Positions 8,536 through 18,356 of a DNA stretch of 64,000 bases are shown in pieces (position 1 is the stretch's first letter; every line of letters starts with the position of its first letter). The DNA comes from Sphingobacterium sp. HMA12. GTDB taxonomy: Bacteria > Bacteroidota > Bacteroidia > Sphingobacteriales > Sphingobacteriaceae. The translations under genes were made by a program, and so were the position numbers. The notes under the pieces were generated by a model. That model saw nothing but the letters and a program-made list of their open reading frames with translations, had not been told where the DNA came from and did no database searches. The stretch spans positions 3,125,091 through 3,189,090 of the forward strand of contig NZ_BEYR01000001.1 in NCBI RefSeq assembly GCF_002933815.1, in the 5' to 3' direction.

Positions 8536-9627
8536 TTATTTCATCAAGAAACCACCCCCTAAGAGGTCGTTTCCTTCGTAGAATACGGCCGACTGTCCGG
8601 GCGCGATACCTTTTACATTATGCACGAAATCTATCCGCACTTTATCGCCCTCTTGCGAGATAGTCGACAAAGCACCTGAATCTTTATAACGTACTTTTGA
8701 AATAGCTTCCATCGGTTGGTCGAGACCCGCATATTTCACGAAGTTTACATTACGAACGTAAGCATGTGACTTTTCAAGTTCATGCTCCTCTCCCAATACC
8801 ACTGTATTACTTTCAGGAAGAATTTCGATCACAAACATGGGTTTACCCAAAGCAATGCCCAAACCTTTACGTTGACCGATGGTAAAATACGGGTATCCAA
8901 TATGTTTACCGACAACTGTTCCGTCTGAAAGGATGAAATTACCCGGACCGATCTTTTGATCCAATGTAGGCACTTTATGTCTCAGAAAAGCACGGTAATC
9001 GTTATCCGGCACAAAGCAGATTTCGTAGCTTTCTGATTTATTGGCGAGCTCTTTCTGTCCCATATCCAGGGCCATCTGACGGATTTCTTTTTTCGTGAAG
9101 GATCCCAATGGGAACTGTGTACGTGCTAGGTTTTCCTGCGATACTCCCCATAGGACGTAGGATTGATCCTTATTTTCATCCTTACCCTTTGATATCACAT
9201 AACGGCCATTATCGTGCATACGGATATTGGCATAGTGGCCCGTAGCGATAAATTCACAATCCAGTTTATCGGCACGTTTCATCAAAGCTTCCCATTTAAT
9301 GTGGGTATTACAAAGAACACAAGGATTGGGTGTACGCCCAGCAATATATTCCTCTACAAAATTATCAATTACAAAGTCTCCAAACTCATCGCGTATATCT
9401 AATATATAATGAGGGAAACCATAGTTTACGGCTAATGTACGAGCGTCATTGATACTGTCGAGGCTACAACATCCCGTCTCCTTAGATGAACCACCCGCGG
9501 ACGCATAATCCCAAGTCTTCATCGTAATACCTATGACCTCATATCCTTGTTCGTGGAGCATGACAGAAGCAACGGAGCTATCGACCCCTCCACTCATTGC
9601 AACTAAAACTCTTCCTCTTTTACTCAT
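8536..9627 (-). CDS. mnmA: MnmA, tRNA-specific 2-thiouridylase
   Basis: The 363-residue protein begins with the PP-loop ATP pyrophosphatase motif SGGVDSS (residues 12-18). It carries the two catalytic cysteine regions, NPCVLCN (near 103) and SYEICFVPD (near 200), and the GQRKGLG loop. MnmA installs sulfur at position 2 of the wobble uridine of tRNA Lys, Glu and Gln. Its length is normal. It is transcribed alone and followed by its own terminator. Confidence 0.96.
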   Translation of the reverse strand: MSKRGRVLVAMSGGVDSSVASVMLHEQGYEVIGITMKTWDYASAGGSSKETGCCSLDSINDARTLAVNYGFPHYILDIRDEFGDFVIDNFVEEYIAGRTPNPCVLCNTHIKWEALMKRADKLDCEFIATGHYANIRMHDNGRYVISKGKDENKDQSYVLWGVSQENLARTQFPLGSFTKKEIRQMALDMGQKELANKSESYEICFVPDNDYRAFLRHKVPTLDQKIGPGNFILSDGTVVGKHIGYPYFTIGQRKGLGIALGKPMFVIEILPESNTVVLGEEHELEKSHAYVRNVNFVKYAGLDQPMEAISKVRYKDSGALSTISQEGDKVRIDFVHNVKGIAPGQSAVFYEGNDLLGGGFLMK

Positions 9628-9771
9628 CGCTATTTATTGAAATGCAAAGATACAGCTTATTCCTTTTCCTCTATGTTAGTTTCTTGTAATTTTATCTCGA
9701 TCAAAATCAACACTTTCGAAAAAAGAGGAAAAATAATCCACATAAAAATTTTAGAATTCAAATTATCACAC

Positions 9772-9779
9772 TATATTTG
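9772..9779 (+). promoter_or_regulatory. tRNA-Phe -7 promoter box
   Basis: TATATTTG matches the TAnnTTTG consensus exactly and lies 36 bp before the first tRNA-Phe. No clear -33 box was seen. Confidence 0.5.
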
Positions 9780-9815
9780 CATCGCAATAGGGGAACAAAC
9801 CCATAGCAAAAAAGC

Positions 9816-9888
9816 GGTGCCATAGCTCAGCTGGTAGAGCAAAGGACTGAAAATCCTTGTGTCCCTGGTTCGAACCCAGGTGGCACCA
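9816..9888 (+). tRNA. tRNA-Phe (GAA), copy 1
   Basis: The 73-nt cloverleaf has acceptor stem GGTGCCA / TGGCACC, D arm AGCTC...GAGC, anticodon stem AAGGA / TCCTT with loop CTGAAAA (anticodon GAA), and T loop GGTTCGAACCC. CCA is not encoded. Confidence 0.96.
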
Positions 9889-9930
9889 CGCTTCAATCTG
9901 ATGATCACAGATTTAAATAAAAGGTCAACT

Positions 9931-10003
9931 GGTGCCATAGCTCAGCTGGTAGAGCAAAGGACTGAAAATCCTTGTGTCCCTGGTTCGAACCCAGGTGGCA
10001 CCA
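9931..10003 (+). tRNA. tRNA-Phe (GAA), copy 2
   Basis: This copy is identical to the first over all 73 nt and lies 42 bp after it. It is immediately followed by an intrinsic terminator, so the two copies probably form one transcript. Confidence 0.96.
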
Positions 10004-10004
10004 C

Positions 10005-10038
10005 AAAAAAAGCCTGTTCGTATGAACAGGCTTTTTTT
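10005..10038. terminator. Bidirectional terminator after tRNA-Phe pair
   Basis: AAAAAAAGCCTGTTC pairs with GAACAGGCTTTTTTT around a GTAT loop. T-runs on both strands let it end the tRNA transcript and the minus-strand SusCD operon. Confidence 0.88.
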
Positions 10039-10064
10039 GTTTAACTGCCTTAATATCAGAGATT

Positions 10065-12170
10065 CTACAGCTTCTTCCCCGCTATGAAATCCGTCCCGTA
10101 GTGGTCCAATATCCGGTTATAGGCTTCTGCTGCAGCGCCATTGCCCCAATCGTAGATCGTAAACTCTCCTATGCCCAGACCTTTTGCATTTGTCTCCCCA
10201 CCATGACCATAGTTTTCCATCATAAAGCCATAATCTTCCTTTCCAAAAAATGGCCAGGCCTCTTCCCATTGTGCTTTGGTATCGGGATTTTCAGGGCAGT
10301 ACATCATGACAAAGGAAGCCCGTAGCGCAGCTAGTCCCCGCTGGAGATACTCTTTTTGCTTCAATTCCTTTCCATAACGAATAATCAATTCAGCAAACAA
10401 ACTCTGCCGGGCATCATTCCACTCCCCGTCTGCGTTCATCACCCCAAATCCGCCCAATGCTTTTATTGGGATAAAATGGGGTTGCCAGGCGGCCTGTGTC
10501 ATCAACAGCTCATCCAGCGTGCGCTGTCCTGTTTTGAGGTACTCTTTTGATTTTGTGACTTGATAACATTCCAATAAGGCTTCCGCAGTCCAAAACATGG
10601 AAAAATTGTTCTGCTTGTACATGTCGTTGCGCGACACCTTTTTCCCTACCCAATCTTCGGATCCGATACGTGAACAAGACCAATAGGTCTCGAAGTCTTC
10701 CCAACGCCCATCCGGGATTATCTCCCGCATAATCGCCTGCATTGCCTTTAGGGCTGCAAGCTTATATTCCTCCTTTTGCGTTATGCGGTATAGCATCAAT
10801 AAAAAGGTAACGGACAGTGCACTCTCTGGAGATTCGTTTAGATGAGCGAGCGGTTTTAATGTTTCTACATCCAACCAGCCCGGAAAAAATCCATTCGCTG
10901 ATTGAACTTCGAGCAGCGACTTCCCATAATCTTCGGCATAGGCGAGCAAACGGGGGTCTTTTTCGAGCTCGTCGTACCAGCGCAACATCAACAGCGCTGT
11001 CCAACTCATATCAAGGATATGAAAGGGCGATTTACGGGCATCCCAGGTATAGGGATTTCGGTTTGAATTCCCCCAATAATAATGCGCCCAGCCTTTGCTG
11101 CGTAGGGATTTTTTAGTACCATCTCCGTCCGTAGTATCCTCCATTTCTGTTCCGATCAGACCATAGAAAAACCCCTTCTTTTTGGGATAGGATAAGGTCA
11201 GCTCTTTGGTCAGATTCGCTTTATCCAAAAGGTCCTGATTTCCCGTTCGCTTTGCAAAACGATACAGGCCACTGGCAGACCGTAAAGAGCTAAACCAGGC
11301 CTGATTCCATATGGAACGAAATTCCCGTTCGGTGGTCTTTCCCGGATAGTTGGGGCTTTGTGTGGTATTGACTATAAAAGTTGGCGCCCCCACTTTTTTC
11401 CCGTTAATTTCAAAAGACTGCCACACCTGCTTGACCCAGGATTGAAATGCCCAGTGATAGCTATGCCTAACGTAGGTTTCCAAATCCCCGGAGATCGGTT
11501 CGCCCTGATCAAAAAGCCCCTCACCCCACTTTTTCCAGTAAAATGCCAATGGTCTTCGAAAAGGATTATCCGCGACCTCCCGGTCGTCAAACGATAGCAC
11601 ATAAAACGCAAATTCAAACTTTCCGCTGGCGTAGGTATTTCCTGATTTCCGCTTGAACAGGACATGTTCCGCGACTTGTGCCAGTGAACGTCCCAGTGTT
11701 AACTGATTTCTTTCCGCATCCATATCCATATACCAATCCCTGGCCAAGGTACGATTCAGTAGGTCAACATCAGGGATAATAACAAGTTGCTTGCGCTGAT
11801 CAGCAAGCATCATCATCGGAGCCCTAAAGACGTGCTGGGCAATAATATGATCATCCGAAGGTGTCAAATGTGGCGCCCAATGGAAGTTGGGCTGAAATGC
11901 CGGCAAAATCCTGATCTGCCAATCAGCACAGTTCATATCTTGGGGCAGGTTTAACGAAACCTTGACTTTAACAACCTGACGTCCAATTTTTTCATAGCTC
12001 AGCTCGGGCAGTTGTCCCCCGATACGATCCACCTCAATGGCTTTAATCAACGGACTTATTTTCCCTGGATCTGTATTCGCCCAGCACACAGCGTATGGAC
12101 CACATACGATCAGCAGCATCCGTAGAAGACGACGAAGGAACAGCCTATTCTTGATCAATATCTTTATCAT
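10065..12170 (-). CDS. Secreted six-hairpin glycosidase-like protein, family unknown
   Basis: The ATG at 12168-12170 is preferred over the in-frame GTG at 12173, giving 701 residues. A basic N-terminus and hydrophobic helix (LLRMLLIVCGPYAVCWA) look like a signal peptide. The first third looks beta-rich. The remainder has repeated helix pairs with Trp/Tyr-rich turns (WTALLMLRWYDELEK, NGFFPGWLD, NNFSMFWTAEALLECY), typical of (alpha/alpha)6 glycosidases and lyases. Acidic candidates include EDWVG, EWNDA and MENYGHGGET, but catalytic residues cannot be assigned. It lies 28 bp after susD as the last gene of the SusCD operon, so it probably acts on the glycan imported by that pair. I do not recognise a named CAZy family. 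Confidence 0.7.
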   Translation of the reverse strand: MIKILIKNRLFLRRLLRMLLIVCGPYAVCWANTDPGKISPLIKAIEVDRIGGQLPELSYEKIGRQVVKVKVSLNLPQDMNCADWQIRILPAFQPNFHWAPHLTPSDDHIIAQHVFRAPMMMLADQRKQLVIIPDVDLLNRTLARDWYMDMDAERNQLTLGRSLAQVAEHVLFKRKSGNTYASGKFEFAFYVLSFDDREVADNPFRRPLAFYWKKWGEGLFDQGEPISGDLETYVRHSYHWAFQSWVKQVWQSFEINGKKVGAPTFIVNTTQSPNYPGKTTEREFRSIWNQAWFSSLRSASGLYRFAKRTGNQDLLDKANLTKELTLSYPKKKGFFYGLIGTEMEDTTDGDGTKKSLRSKGWAHYYWGNSNRNPYTWDARKSPFHILDMSWTALLMLRWYDELEKDPRLLAYAEDYGKSLLEVQSANGFFPGWLDVETLKPLAHLNESPESALSVTFLLMLYRITQKEEYKLAALKAMQAIMREIIPDGRWEDFETYWSCSRIGSEDWVGKKVSRNDMYKQNNFSMFWTAEALLECYQVTKSKEYLKTGQRTLDELLMTQAAWQPHFIPIKALGGFGVMNADGEWNDARQSLFAELIIRYGKELKQKEYLQRGLAALRASFVMMYCPENPDTKAQWEEAWPFFGKEDYGFMMENYGHGGETNAKGLGIGEFTIYDWGNGAAAEAYNRILDHYGTDFIAGKKL

Positions 12171-12198
12171 CACTTTTTAAAATCGTTATCATCAGGGA

Positions 12199-13956
12199 TT
12201 AATAGCCCGGATTTTGTGTGTAATTTCCTTTTGCCCAGTTAATCTGGGGCTGCGGGATCGGAAAATATTCATCACGCCCAGCCGTAAAACGTGCTGCTCC
12301 CATCCATTTAAACCTATTTTTTTCGACCGAAAAGTATGCATTCATTGTTTGCTCCAATATCCCCCAGCGTTGCAGATCAAAAAAACGACGGCCCTCTGCT
12401 GCCAGCTCAAGACGGTTTTCCCATTGCAATGCTTTCCAGGCAAAAGCTTTATCCCAAGTGCAATTGACACCGGGTTGATACGTTGCAATTTTGTAGTTGA
12501 GCACCGGCGAGCCATCCTTTTTCACCAACCGTGCAGTACTTTTTGCAGCGCGTTCGCGAATCTTGTTAATCAAGGGCAACGATTCATTCCAACGGTCCAA
12601 CTGAATAAGCACTTCAGCTTTCCAGAGCAATACTTCATCGTAGCGGATCATTTTCTTGTTCATCGAGTTAAATTGCCAACCATCGTATAGCAAACATTTA
12701 CAATCTGGTTGTGGCAGCTCCTTAATGGATTTCAGGTAGCCGTATTCAGCACCGTTTCGGATTCCTTTTGTTTCAAAAAGAAGATTTGGATTGTATTTCC
12801 AGGGCTGCCCCGGAGCAGCTACAGTATGGCTAAATCTTGGATCAAAACTGTTACCGCCAAAAAACACCGCATCCCCGTCCGCATAACTCCCATTATTATA
12901 TGTATCGAATAGAGGAAGTCCATTTGTCCCCGTTTTAAATGCATTGGCCATCGTATAGCTGATCTGATGAAATCCGCAACATTGGAAACCACCCCATTGA
13001 AAAGGGTGATTTAGTCCCTCACTCCGATTGATCTTGCCACCGGTGGAACTTCCATCATCAATCGAATATTGAATCTCCCAAATGGATTCTTTTGTCTTAT
13101 TATCAAAATTTATATCAAAATTTTCCGCGAAATCATTCTGTAGACCGACCTTTCCACCTTCTTGATCGGTCAATTTGTTCAGATAAGTCAATGCTTCACT
13201 TAGTCTTTCTTTATTGATATTGACGACAGTATGTTTATCATTCTGTTCATAAGCCATAAATAACAGCGTTCGGGCAACCATCGCTGTTGCCGCATTTTTA
13301 TCAACACGTCCCTTTTCCGGCTGGGTAGCGGGCAATAATTGTTCGGCTTCTTTAAAATCAGCCAATATTCTATTCCATAGATACTGGTCATTGGGCTGGT
13401 CCTGCTCTCTATTGGGTACCGCTTCAAAATCTGCACTGGTACCAACTACTTTTTCATCAATATAGGGTATATATTTCCAGAATTGTTTTAGCCTAAAAAA
13501 GGTGAATGTCCGTATAAATTTCACCTCTCCGAGACGGGCATTCTTTTGCGGAAAGTCTTCCTCCTTAATCTGCTCCAATTTTTGTATCGCGGTATTACAG
13601 CGTTGGATAATCTGGTAAGATACATACCAGGGATAATCCAACGGCCATCCATTGGGATTGACACCGACAAAAATCTCCATATTATGCCAACCATCACCAT
13701 CCCATGTTCCACCGCCGCCTTTATAGGAATCATCAGCCCGCATCGAACCCGACCACCAGGGTGCAAAAGGAGAATCAAAGGATGGAATATCGGTCATTCG
13801 CGCATAAGCAGCGGTCACAAATCCGTCCATATCCTCCGGCTTGACCAAAAAAGACTCATCCAGCACCTGTTTAGGAGCAATATCAAGGGAATCAGAACAA
13901 CTTACGCCGGATAATAGCAAAAGCGCAAGGCATATCTTTATTTTATACGTTTTCAT
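12199..13956 (-). CDS. SusD/RagB-family glycan-binding lipoprotein
   Basis: The 585-residue protein has a lipoprotein signal with lipobox LLLSGVSC (Cys near residue 20). The SusD N-terminus follows (SLDIAPKQVLDESFL), and the C-terminal RagB/SusD region ends with ENRLELAAEGRRFFDLQRWG and PIPQPQINWAKGNYTQNPGY. It sits at the cell surface as a lid on its SusC partner and captures oligosaccharide. It starts 11 bp after the susC stop. The ligand is inferred from the locus. Confidence 0.95.
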   Translation of the reverse strand: MKTYKIKICLALLLLSGVSCSDSLDIAPKQVLDESFLVKPEDMDGFVTAAYARMTDIPSFDSPFAPWWSGSMRADDSYKGGGGTWDGDGWHNMEIFVGVNPNGWPLDYPWYVSYQIIQRCNTAIQKLEQIKEEDFPQKNARLGEVKFIRTFTFFRLKQFWKYIPYIDEKVVGTSADFEAVPNREQDQPNDQYLWNRILADFKEAEQLLPATQPEKGRVDKNAATAMVARTLLFMAYEQNDKHTVVNINKERLSEALTYLNKLTDQEGGKVGLQNDFAENFDINFDNKTKESIWEIQYSIDDGSSTGGKINRSEGLNHPFQWGGFQCCGFHQISYTMANAFKTGTNGLPLFDTYNNGSYADGDAVFFGGNSFDPRFSHTVAAPGQPWKYNPNLLFETKGIRNGAEYGYLKSIKELPQPDCKCLLYDGWQFNSMNKKMIRYDEVLLWKAEVLIQLDRWNESLPLINKIRERAAKSTARLVKKDGSPVLNYKIATYQPGVNCTWDKAFAWKALQWENRLELAAEGRRFFDLQRWGILEQTMNAYFSVEKNRFKWMGAARFTAGRDEYFPIPQPQINWAKGNYTQNPGY

Positions 13957-13967
13957 AGTATGAAAGT

Positions 13968-16900
13968 TTAAAAGGTTACGTTGATACCAAAGGTTAAAAT
14001 CATCGGGGTCAGGTAGCCATAATCAGGCATTTCAGGATCAAAACTGGTATATCGGTCCCTGCCCCAGCTTTTTTTGAATGTCAACAGATTACGCCCGGAA
14101 AAATAAAACCTTAAATTATTCATTGCTATTTTTTTGGAAATCGCCTGCGGAAGCGTATAGCCAAGCTCGATATTCCGTAATTTTAAATAGGAACCGTCTT
14201 CGACAGTATAACTTGAGGGGCGCTGCTCCGCATTTAAAGTCGAATTGGAGATCGCCGGAATATCAGAGTCTGTATGATCAAAATACCAGCCATCCAAAAT
14301 GCGTGTAGGGTGGTTCTTGTGTGCCGGTACATTGATGTTCCACAGATCAGACTCCAATTTCCATAGGTTGTTTACTTTATTGCCAAATACCCCCTGGAAG
14401 AAGATATTGAGGTCAAAATTGCGGTAACTCAAATCGAAGGTTACCCCACCGAAAAACTTGGGATCTTTGACACCGATATAGGCACGGTCATAAAACTCCT
14501 CGATCTTTCCGTTGCCGTCAATGTCTTTGTAACGAATCCGGCCGATCGCTTTGCCGGGTTGCTCCGCATGATTGTCGACTTCCTCCTGTGTCTTAAAAAT
14601 ACCATCTGCGACCATGCCGTACAAGATATTTGGCGTCCTTCCCAACACAAGGTCATTGACTCCGTTGCCAGGGTATTTATTGATGACATCTTTGGGCAGG
14701 CTAACAATTTTGGTCTTATAAGTGCCTAGATTTGCCGAGATGGTATACCGGAATGCGTTTTGTGGATTGTTGTGATAGCTGATATCCACTTCGATCCCAC
14801 GGTTATTCATACTTGCGCCATTGATCCAGGGTTCGCCCCCCTCGCCCATAGCCGCAATGTATGGCGTCTGAACCAGGATATCCTTTGTTTTCTTAAAATA
14901 GTAGCCAAAGGAACCGGAAAGCCTACTGTCAAATAGGCTAAAATCCAGGGCCACGTCTGTTTGTGTTGTTGTCTCCCATTTCAGATTGGGGTTGCCCAGC
15001 CAGGTCCGTCGATACCCCGAATACAGTGGCCCCGTCTCATTTCCTTCGATCGGATAAGATGTACTAAAATAATCCGTTGTAAATGGTGTAGAGGTATACC
15101 CCCGTGGCAGTCCCTGTACACTTCCATTGGCTCCCCATCCAGCCCGTAGCTTTAGGTCAGATATAAATGTATAGTCTTTCATAAAGGGCTCATTGCTTAT
15201 CCGCCAGCCAGCTGAAAAAGCCGGAAACATGGCAAATTTATTATTCGCCCCAAAAAGTGAGGATCCATCCCGGCGCAAAGTTGCCGAAAACAGGTATTTT
15301 TGGTTATACACGTAATTGGCTTTTGCGAAATACGAAAGGTAAACGTATTCATCCGCCGTACTTCCAAGTGAATACTTTGTCCCATTAGTTACGCCGATAT
15401 GTGCAAAGTCGCGATCCTCCAGGTATATTCCTTCCCGTCGTGCCGAAAAACCTTCTTCGACAAAACGTGTATATTCCGTGCCCAGTACCGCATCTAGACT
15501 GTGCCTGTCATTCTGTAAGGTATAGGAAAGTGTATTTGTCCAAACATAACTCAGCGGATGAGATTGTGTATTCCCTACATAGTTTTCGTCATCACTATTC
15601 CGCCCACCTGTTTCAGACCATTTCTTCTCCACAGTCCTTCGATAGGCATTTCCATAGTCTACACCAAATTGGGAACGGGCGGAAATTCCTTTCCAGATAT
15701 TGAGATCGACAAAGACATTACCGATCATCTTCACATAATTATTGACATTATCTTTGTTGTCGGTAAGTACACGCACAGGATTTGTGAAGTCGTCAAAGCC
15801 CGCGGCGCCGGCCCAGCCACCATAAATATCATGTACGGGAACAGCCGGCGGATTGATCAGTGCCCAACGCATCTCGTTGGCATCGCGGTAGCGCAGGTAG
15901 GAAATCGCGAAATTCTCCCCCACTTTTAGACGATTATTTATTAAATTGATCTCATTATTGGCACGCAGTGAAAACTGTCTAAAAAAGGTATGTATCTGTG
16001 TTCCCTGATTTTCAAAGTATCCCAATGAAAACATGCTTCTTGATTTTTCTGTACCACTGGAAACGGCTACCTGATGGTTTGTCATCAGGGCTGGCCGGAG
16101 TATTTCATCAAGCCAGTCCGTGTCGGCACTTTTCACCGTTTTTTCGGCATTGAGATACTCTGCTGGTTTGACAGCATCCAGCACCGCACGCCCCTCGGCA
16201 TCCCTGTGCCAGGTAAAATCATAGGTTTTGGGCAACGTCATCGGCACCCCGTAAACTGCTTCATCGTAGGCGTAAGCCCTAAAGGTTGCCCTGCCGTATT
16301 GTTCTGCATTCATCAATGTAGGTTTGCGCACAATGTTGCTTATACCAACACTTCCATTGTAATCGACTTTTGTCTGTCCGATTTTACCCTTTTTTGTCTG
16401 GACGAGGATGACCCCACCAGAAGCCCGGGCACCATAAATACTTGCAGAAGCTGCATCCTTCAATACCTGAATAGATTCGATATCTGCAGCATTGATATCA
16501 CGGAGATTAAGATTCTCGGTGGGCATACCATCCAACACAATGAGCGGCTTCACCCCTCCGGAAAGTGATGACAAACCCCTGATCTGTACGTTGACTCCTT
16601 CCGCCGGATTTCCGCCATTGGTGGTGATGTGCACACCGGCTAATTTTCCCTGCAGGGATTTCATCGCATTTGCCGATGGGTTCTTGGCAATATCACTTGC
16701 ATTTGCGATCGCAACGGAACCTGTCAGATCTGCTTTTCGCTGTGTCATATAACCAACATACACCTCTGCAATCATATTGGTCTCATCCGTAAGGTCCACA
16801 TCAATCCGATCATTCCCTCCCACCGGACGCTCCTCGGTCTTCTTTCCAGTATAAGAGAAAACAAGTATACTTTCTTTGGAGTCTACACGGATTTCGTATA

Positions 16901-17120
16901 GCCCATTTGCATTGGTGATAGTCCCACCTGTTTTTCCTTTTACCCTCACATTGACACCCGCTAGTACTGTATTCGTACCACTTTCCCTAACCTCGCCCCG
17001 AATGATCTTTTGTTGTAACAAGGCCGGAGATTGTATCGCTTTTGCCTGCAAGAAAAATGTACAGAACAGAAAGGCTATACAGAGCCTGTTCACTAAATTT
17101 AGGTAGCATTTCATAATCAT
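13968..17120 (-). CDS. SusC/RagA-family TonB-dependent outer membrane transporter
   Basis: The 1050-residue protein has a signal peptide, an N-terminal carboxypeptidase-like domain (IIRGEVRESGTNTVLAGVNV), and a plug containing LQGKLAGVHITTNGGNP, VQIRGLSSLSGG, PLIVLDGMP and SIYGARASGGVILVQTKKG. A 22-strand barrel ends in the aromatic LTFGINVTF. Its TonB-box region reads VYVGYMTQRKADLTGSV, close to the common VVVGYGTQ. It imports oligosaccharides with the following SusD. A LacI-type operator lies 45-56 bp before its start, so it has its own promoter within the locus. Confidence 0.96.
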   Translation of the reverse strand: MIMKCYLNLVNRLCIAFLFCTFFLQAKAIQSPALLQQKIIRGEVRESGTNTVLAGVNVRVKGKTGGTITNANGLYEIRVDSKESILVFSYTGKKTEERPVGGNDRIDVDLTDETNMIAEVYVGYMTQRKADLTGSVAIANASDIAKNPSANAMKSLQGKLAGVHITTNGGNPAEGVNVQIRGLSSLSGGVKPLIVLDGMPTENLNLRDINAADIESIQVLKDAASASIYGARASGGVILVQTKKGKIGQTKVDYNGSVGISNIVRKPTLMNAEQYGRATFRAYAYDEAVYGVPMTLPKTYDFTWHRDAEGRAVLDAVKPAEYLNAEKTVKSADTDWLDEILRPALMTNHQVAVSSGTEKSRSMFSLGYFENQGTQIHTFFRQFSLRANNEINLINNRLKVGENFAISYLRYRDANEMRWALINPPAVPVHDIYGGWAGAAGFDDFTNPVRVLTDNKDNVNNYVKMIGNVFVDLNIWKGISARSQFGVDYGNAYRRTVEKKWSETGGRNSDDENYVGNTQSHPLSYVWTNTLSYTLQNDRHSLDAVLGTEYTRFVEEGFSARREGIYLEDRDFAHIGVTNGTKYSLGSTADEYVYLSYFAKANYVYNQKYLFSATLRRDGSSLFGANNKFAMFPAFSAGWRISNEPFMKDYTFISDLKLRAGWGANGSVQGLPRGYTSTPFTTDYFSTSYPIEGNETGPLYSGYRRTWLGNPNLKWETTTQTDVALDFSLFDSRLSGSFGYYFKKTKDILVQTPYIAAMGEGGEPWINGASMNNRGIEVDISYHNNPQNAFRYTISANLGTYKTKIVSLPKDVINKYPGNGVNDLVLGRTPNILYGMVADGIFKTQEEVDNHAEQPGKAIGRIRYKDIDGNGKIEEFYDRAYIGVKDPKFFGGVTFDLSYRNFDLNIFFQGVFGNKVNNLWKLESDLWNINVPAHKNHPTRILDGWYFDHTDSDIPAISNSTLNAEQRPSSYTVEDGSYLKLRNIELGYTLPQAISKKIAMNNLRFYFSGRNLLTFKKSWGRDRYTSFDPEMPDYGYLTPMILTFGINVTF

Positions 17121-17164
17121 TAATATTAGGTGTTATTAATCAGTTTATACTACGGCACAAAAAT

Positions 17165-17176
17165 TTAATCGTTTAA
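17165..17176. promoter_or_regulatory. LacI-type operator A upstream of susC
   Basis: TTAATCGTTTAA is a near-palindrome with the central CG typical of LacI-family operators. The same 12-mer occurs at 27410-27421, and a perfect-palindrome version occurs at 27498-27509. Confidence 0.6.
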
Positions 17177-17303
17177 GCTAAATATGCGTAATGCGATAGC
17201 AACTATAAACTAAATACGTTCGATCACGCGAAATCCTCTGCTCGGAAATTATTTTTTTTTCTTTAATCAACCTATTCTATAGGAGGATTTATCGTTTCGT
17301 TGG

Positions 17304-18356
17304 TTACTGTTTGATATGCTCGATAAATGCTTCGGGCGAAAGCGGTGTAATTCCAAAAACGAAGGAATCTCCCGGCTTAAATGGTTCTTTCAATTCAAAA
17401 TTTTCAATGGCGACACCTCCGGGTATAGCTTCTTTACTCGCCCAATACGTGAATCTTCCATTCAGCAGTCCGCTGAGCTGTTCACTGGGATTCTTTTTTA
17501 TCCAATATTGGGTTGCCCTTTTACCTCGATACTTCCAATGTTGATGAGTCGCTGCAGTATAGCTAGTTTTGCGGTAGTCTATTTCATCTGGAGCTGCAAT
17601 AAAATAGACACGTCCATTTTTATTCCGCAGCATGCGCTTTTGTGAAAAATGGGCATGCGGAGTAAAATGGATATCGTTGTAATCGGGCCAAAGTTCAAGC
17701 GAGGATTCCCTGCCGTCTCGAAAGAACAGGGTCCTTAGCCGGGCTTTGTTGCCCATTGTCGCAGTAGTGATAAAATAATCCAAGTCTTGAGAGCCGGGGT
17801 AAGTATAGGTCGCCAACTCAAATTCATAGGGTCTGGAGGCAAAAAAACGAAGCCGCACATATACATTGGCCCCATTGTCAAAGGATTCAGCAAAAATATA
17901 CACAGTCAGCGTCTCGTCACCATCAATCTGCTCCACGATCCCCCGTGCGGGATATGCTCCATCCAGGGGCAAAAAAGCTGTCGCATGATCTGCACTCCAA
18001 AAATGCTTTCCACGTTTTCCGGGATGGATGCTGCTCATTTCAAGTTCAGAAAACCCACGTGTTTCCTCTCCCTTAGGGATAGGTTCAAAAGCAATAAAAT
18101 TCATGACTTCCGGAAAAGCGTAATCCAGATATGGTGTATAAATCCGGATCAGTCCTCTTGGTCCGGGCAAGGGGTCCAGTCCTATCCTTATACCATTTGT
18201 ATGTCCCCAAACTGGCATTGCGGGTTTCCCCTGCACAGGTTGCACCCATGTTCCCAAGGTATCCGGTGCCATCAGCTGTTGCCATGACCTCGAAGTTCCC
18301 TGGCCGTATAAGAGGCCCGTTACAAATAGGAATAAGAGAATCAATAGCTTTTTCAT
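17304..18356 (-). CDS. Secreted protein of unknown family in the glycan locus
   Basis: The start is set at ATG 18354-18356, whose ATGA overlaps the lacI stop; an upstream in-frame TTG at 18371 is less likely. The 350-residue product begins MKKLLILLFLFVTGLLYGQG, a clear signal peptide. The rest looks beta-rich with many aromatics (GPRGLIRIYTPYLDYAFPEV, GKHFWSADHATAFLP, RFTYWASKEAIPGG), compatible with a carbohydrate-active beta-sandwich. No named family is recognised. Coupling to lacI and position just ahead of the SusCD operon imply a periplasmic or surface role in processing the same glycan. Confidence 0.65.
   Translation of the reverse strand: MKKLLILLFLFVTGLLYGQGTSRSWQQLMAPDTLGTWVQPVQGKPAMPVWGHTNGIRIGLDPLPGPRGLIRIYTPYLDYAFPEVMNFIAFEPIPKGEETRGFSELEMSSIHPGKRGKHFWSADHATAFLPLDGAYPARGIVEQIDGDETLTVYIFAESFDNGANVYVRLRFFASRPYEFELATYTYPGSQDLDYFITTATMGNKARLRTLFFRDGRESSLELWPDYNDIHFTPHAHFSQKRMLRNKNGRVYFIAAPDEIDYRKTSYTAATHQHWKYRGKRATQYWIKKNPSEQLSGLLNGRFTYWASKEAIPGGVAIENFELKEPFKPGDSFVFGITPLSPEAFIEHIKQ

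Noticed and set aside
9816..10003. Tandem tRNA-Phe pair as a mobile-element attachment site
   Set aside because: The second copy is a complete tRNA with its own terminator, and no integrase or foreign genes lie beside it.
15558..15929. Plus-strand ORFs of 100-164 residues across the susC gene
   Set aside because: They are antisense shadows of a clear SusC coding frame, with low-complexity, family-free translations.
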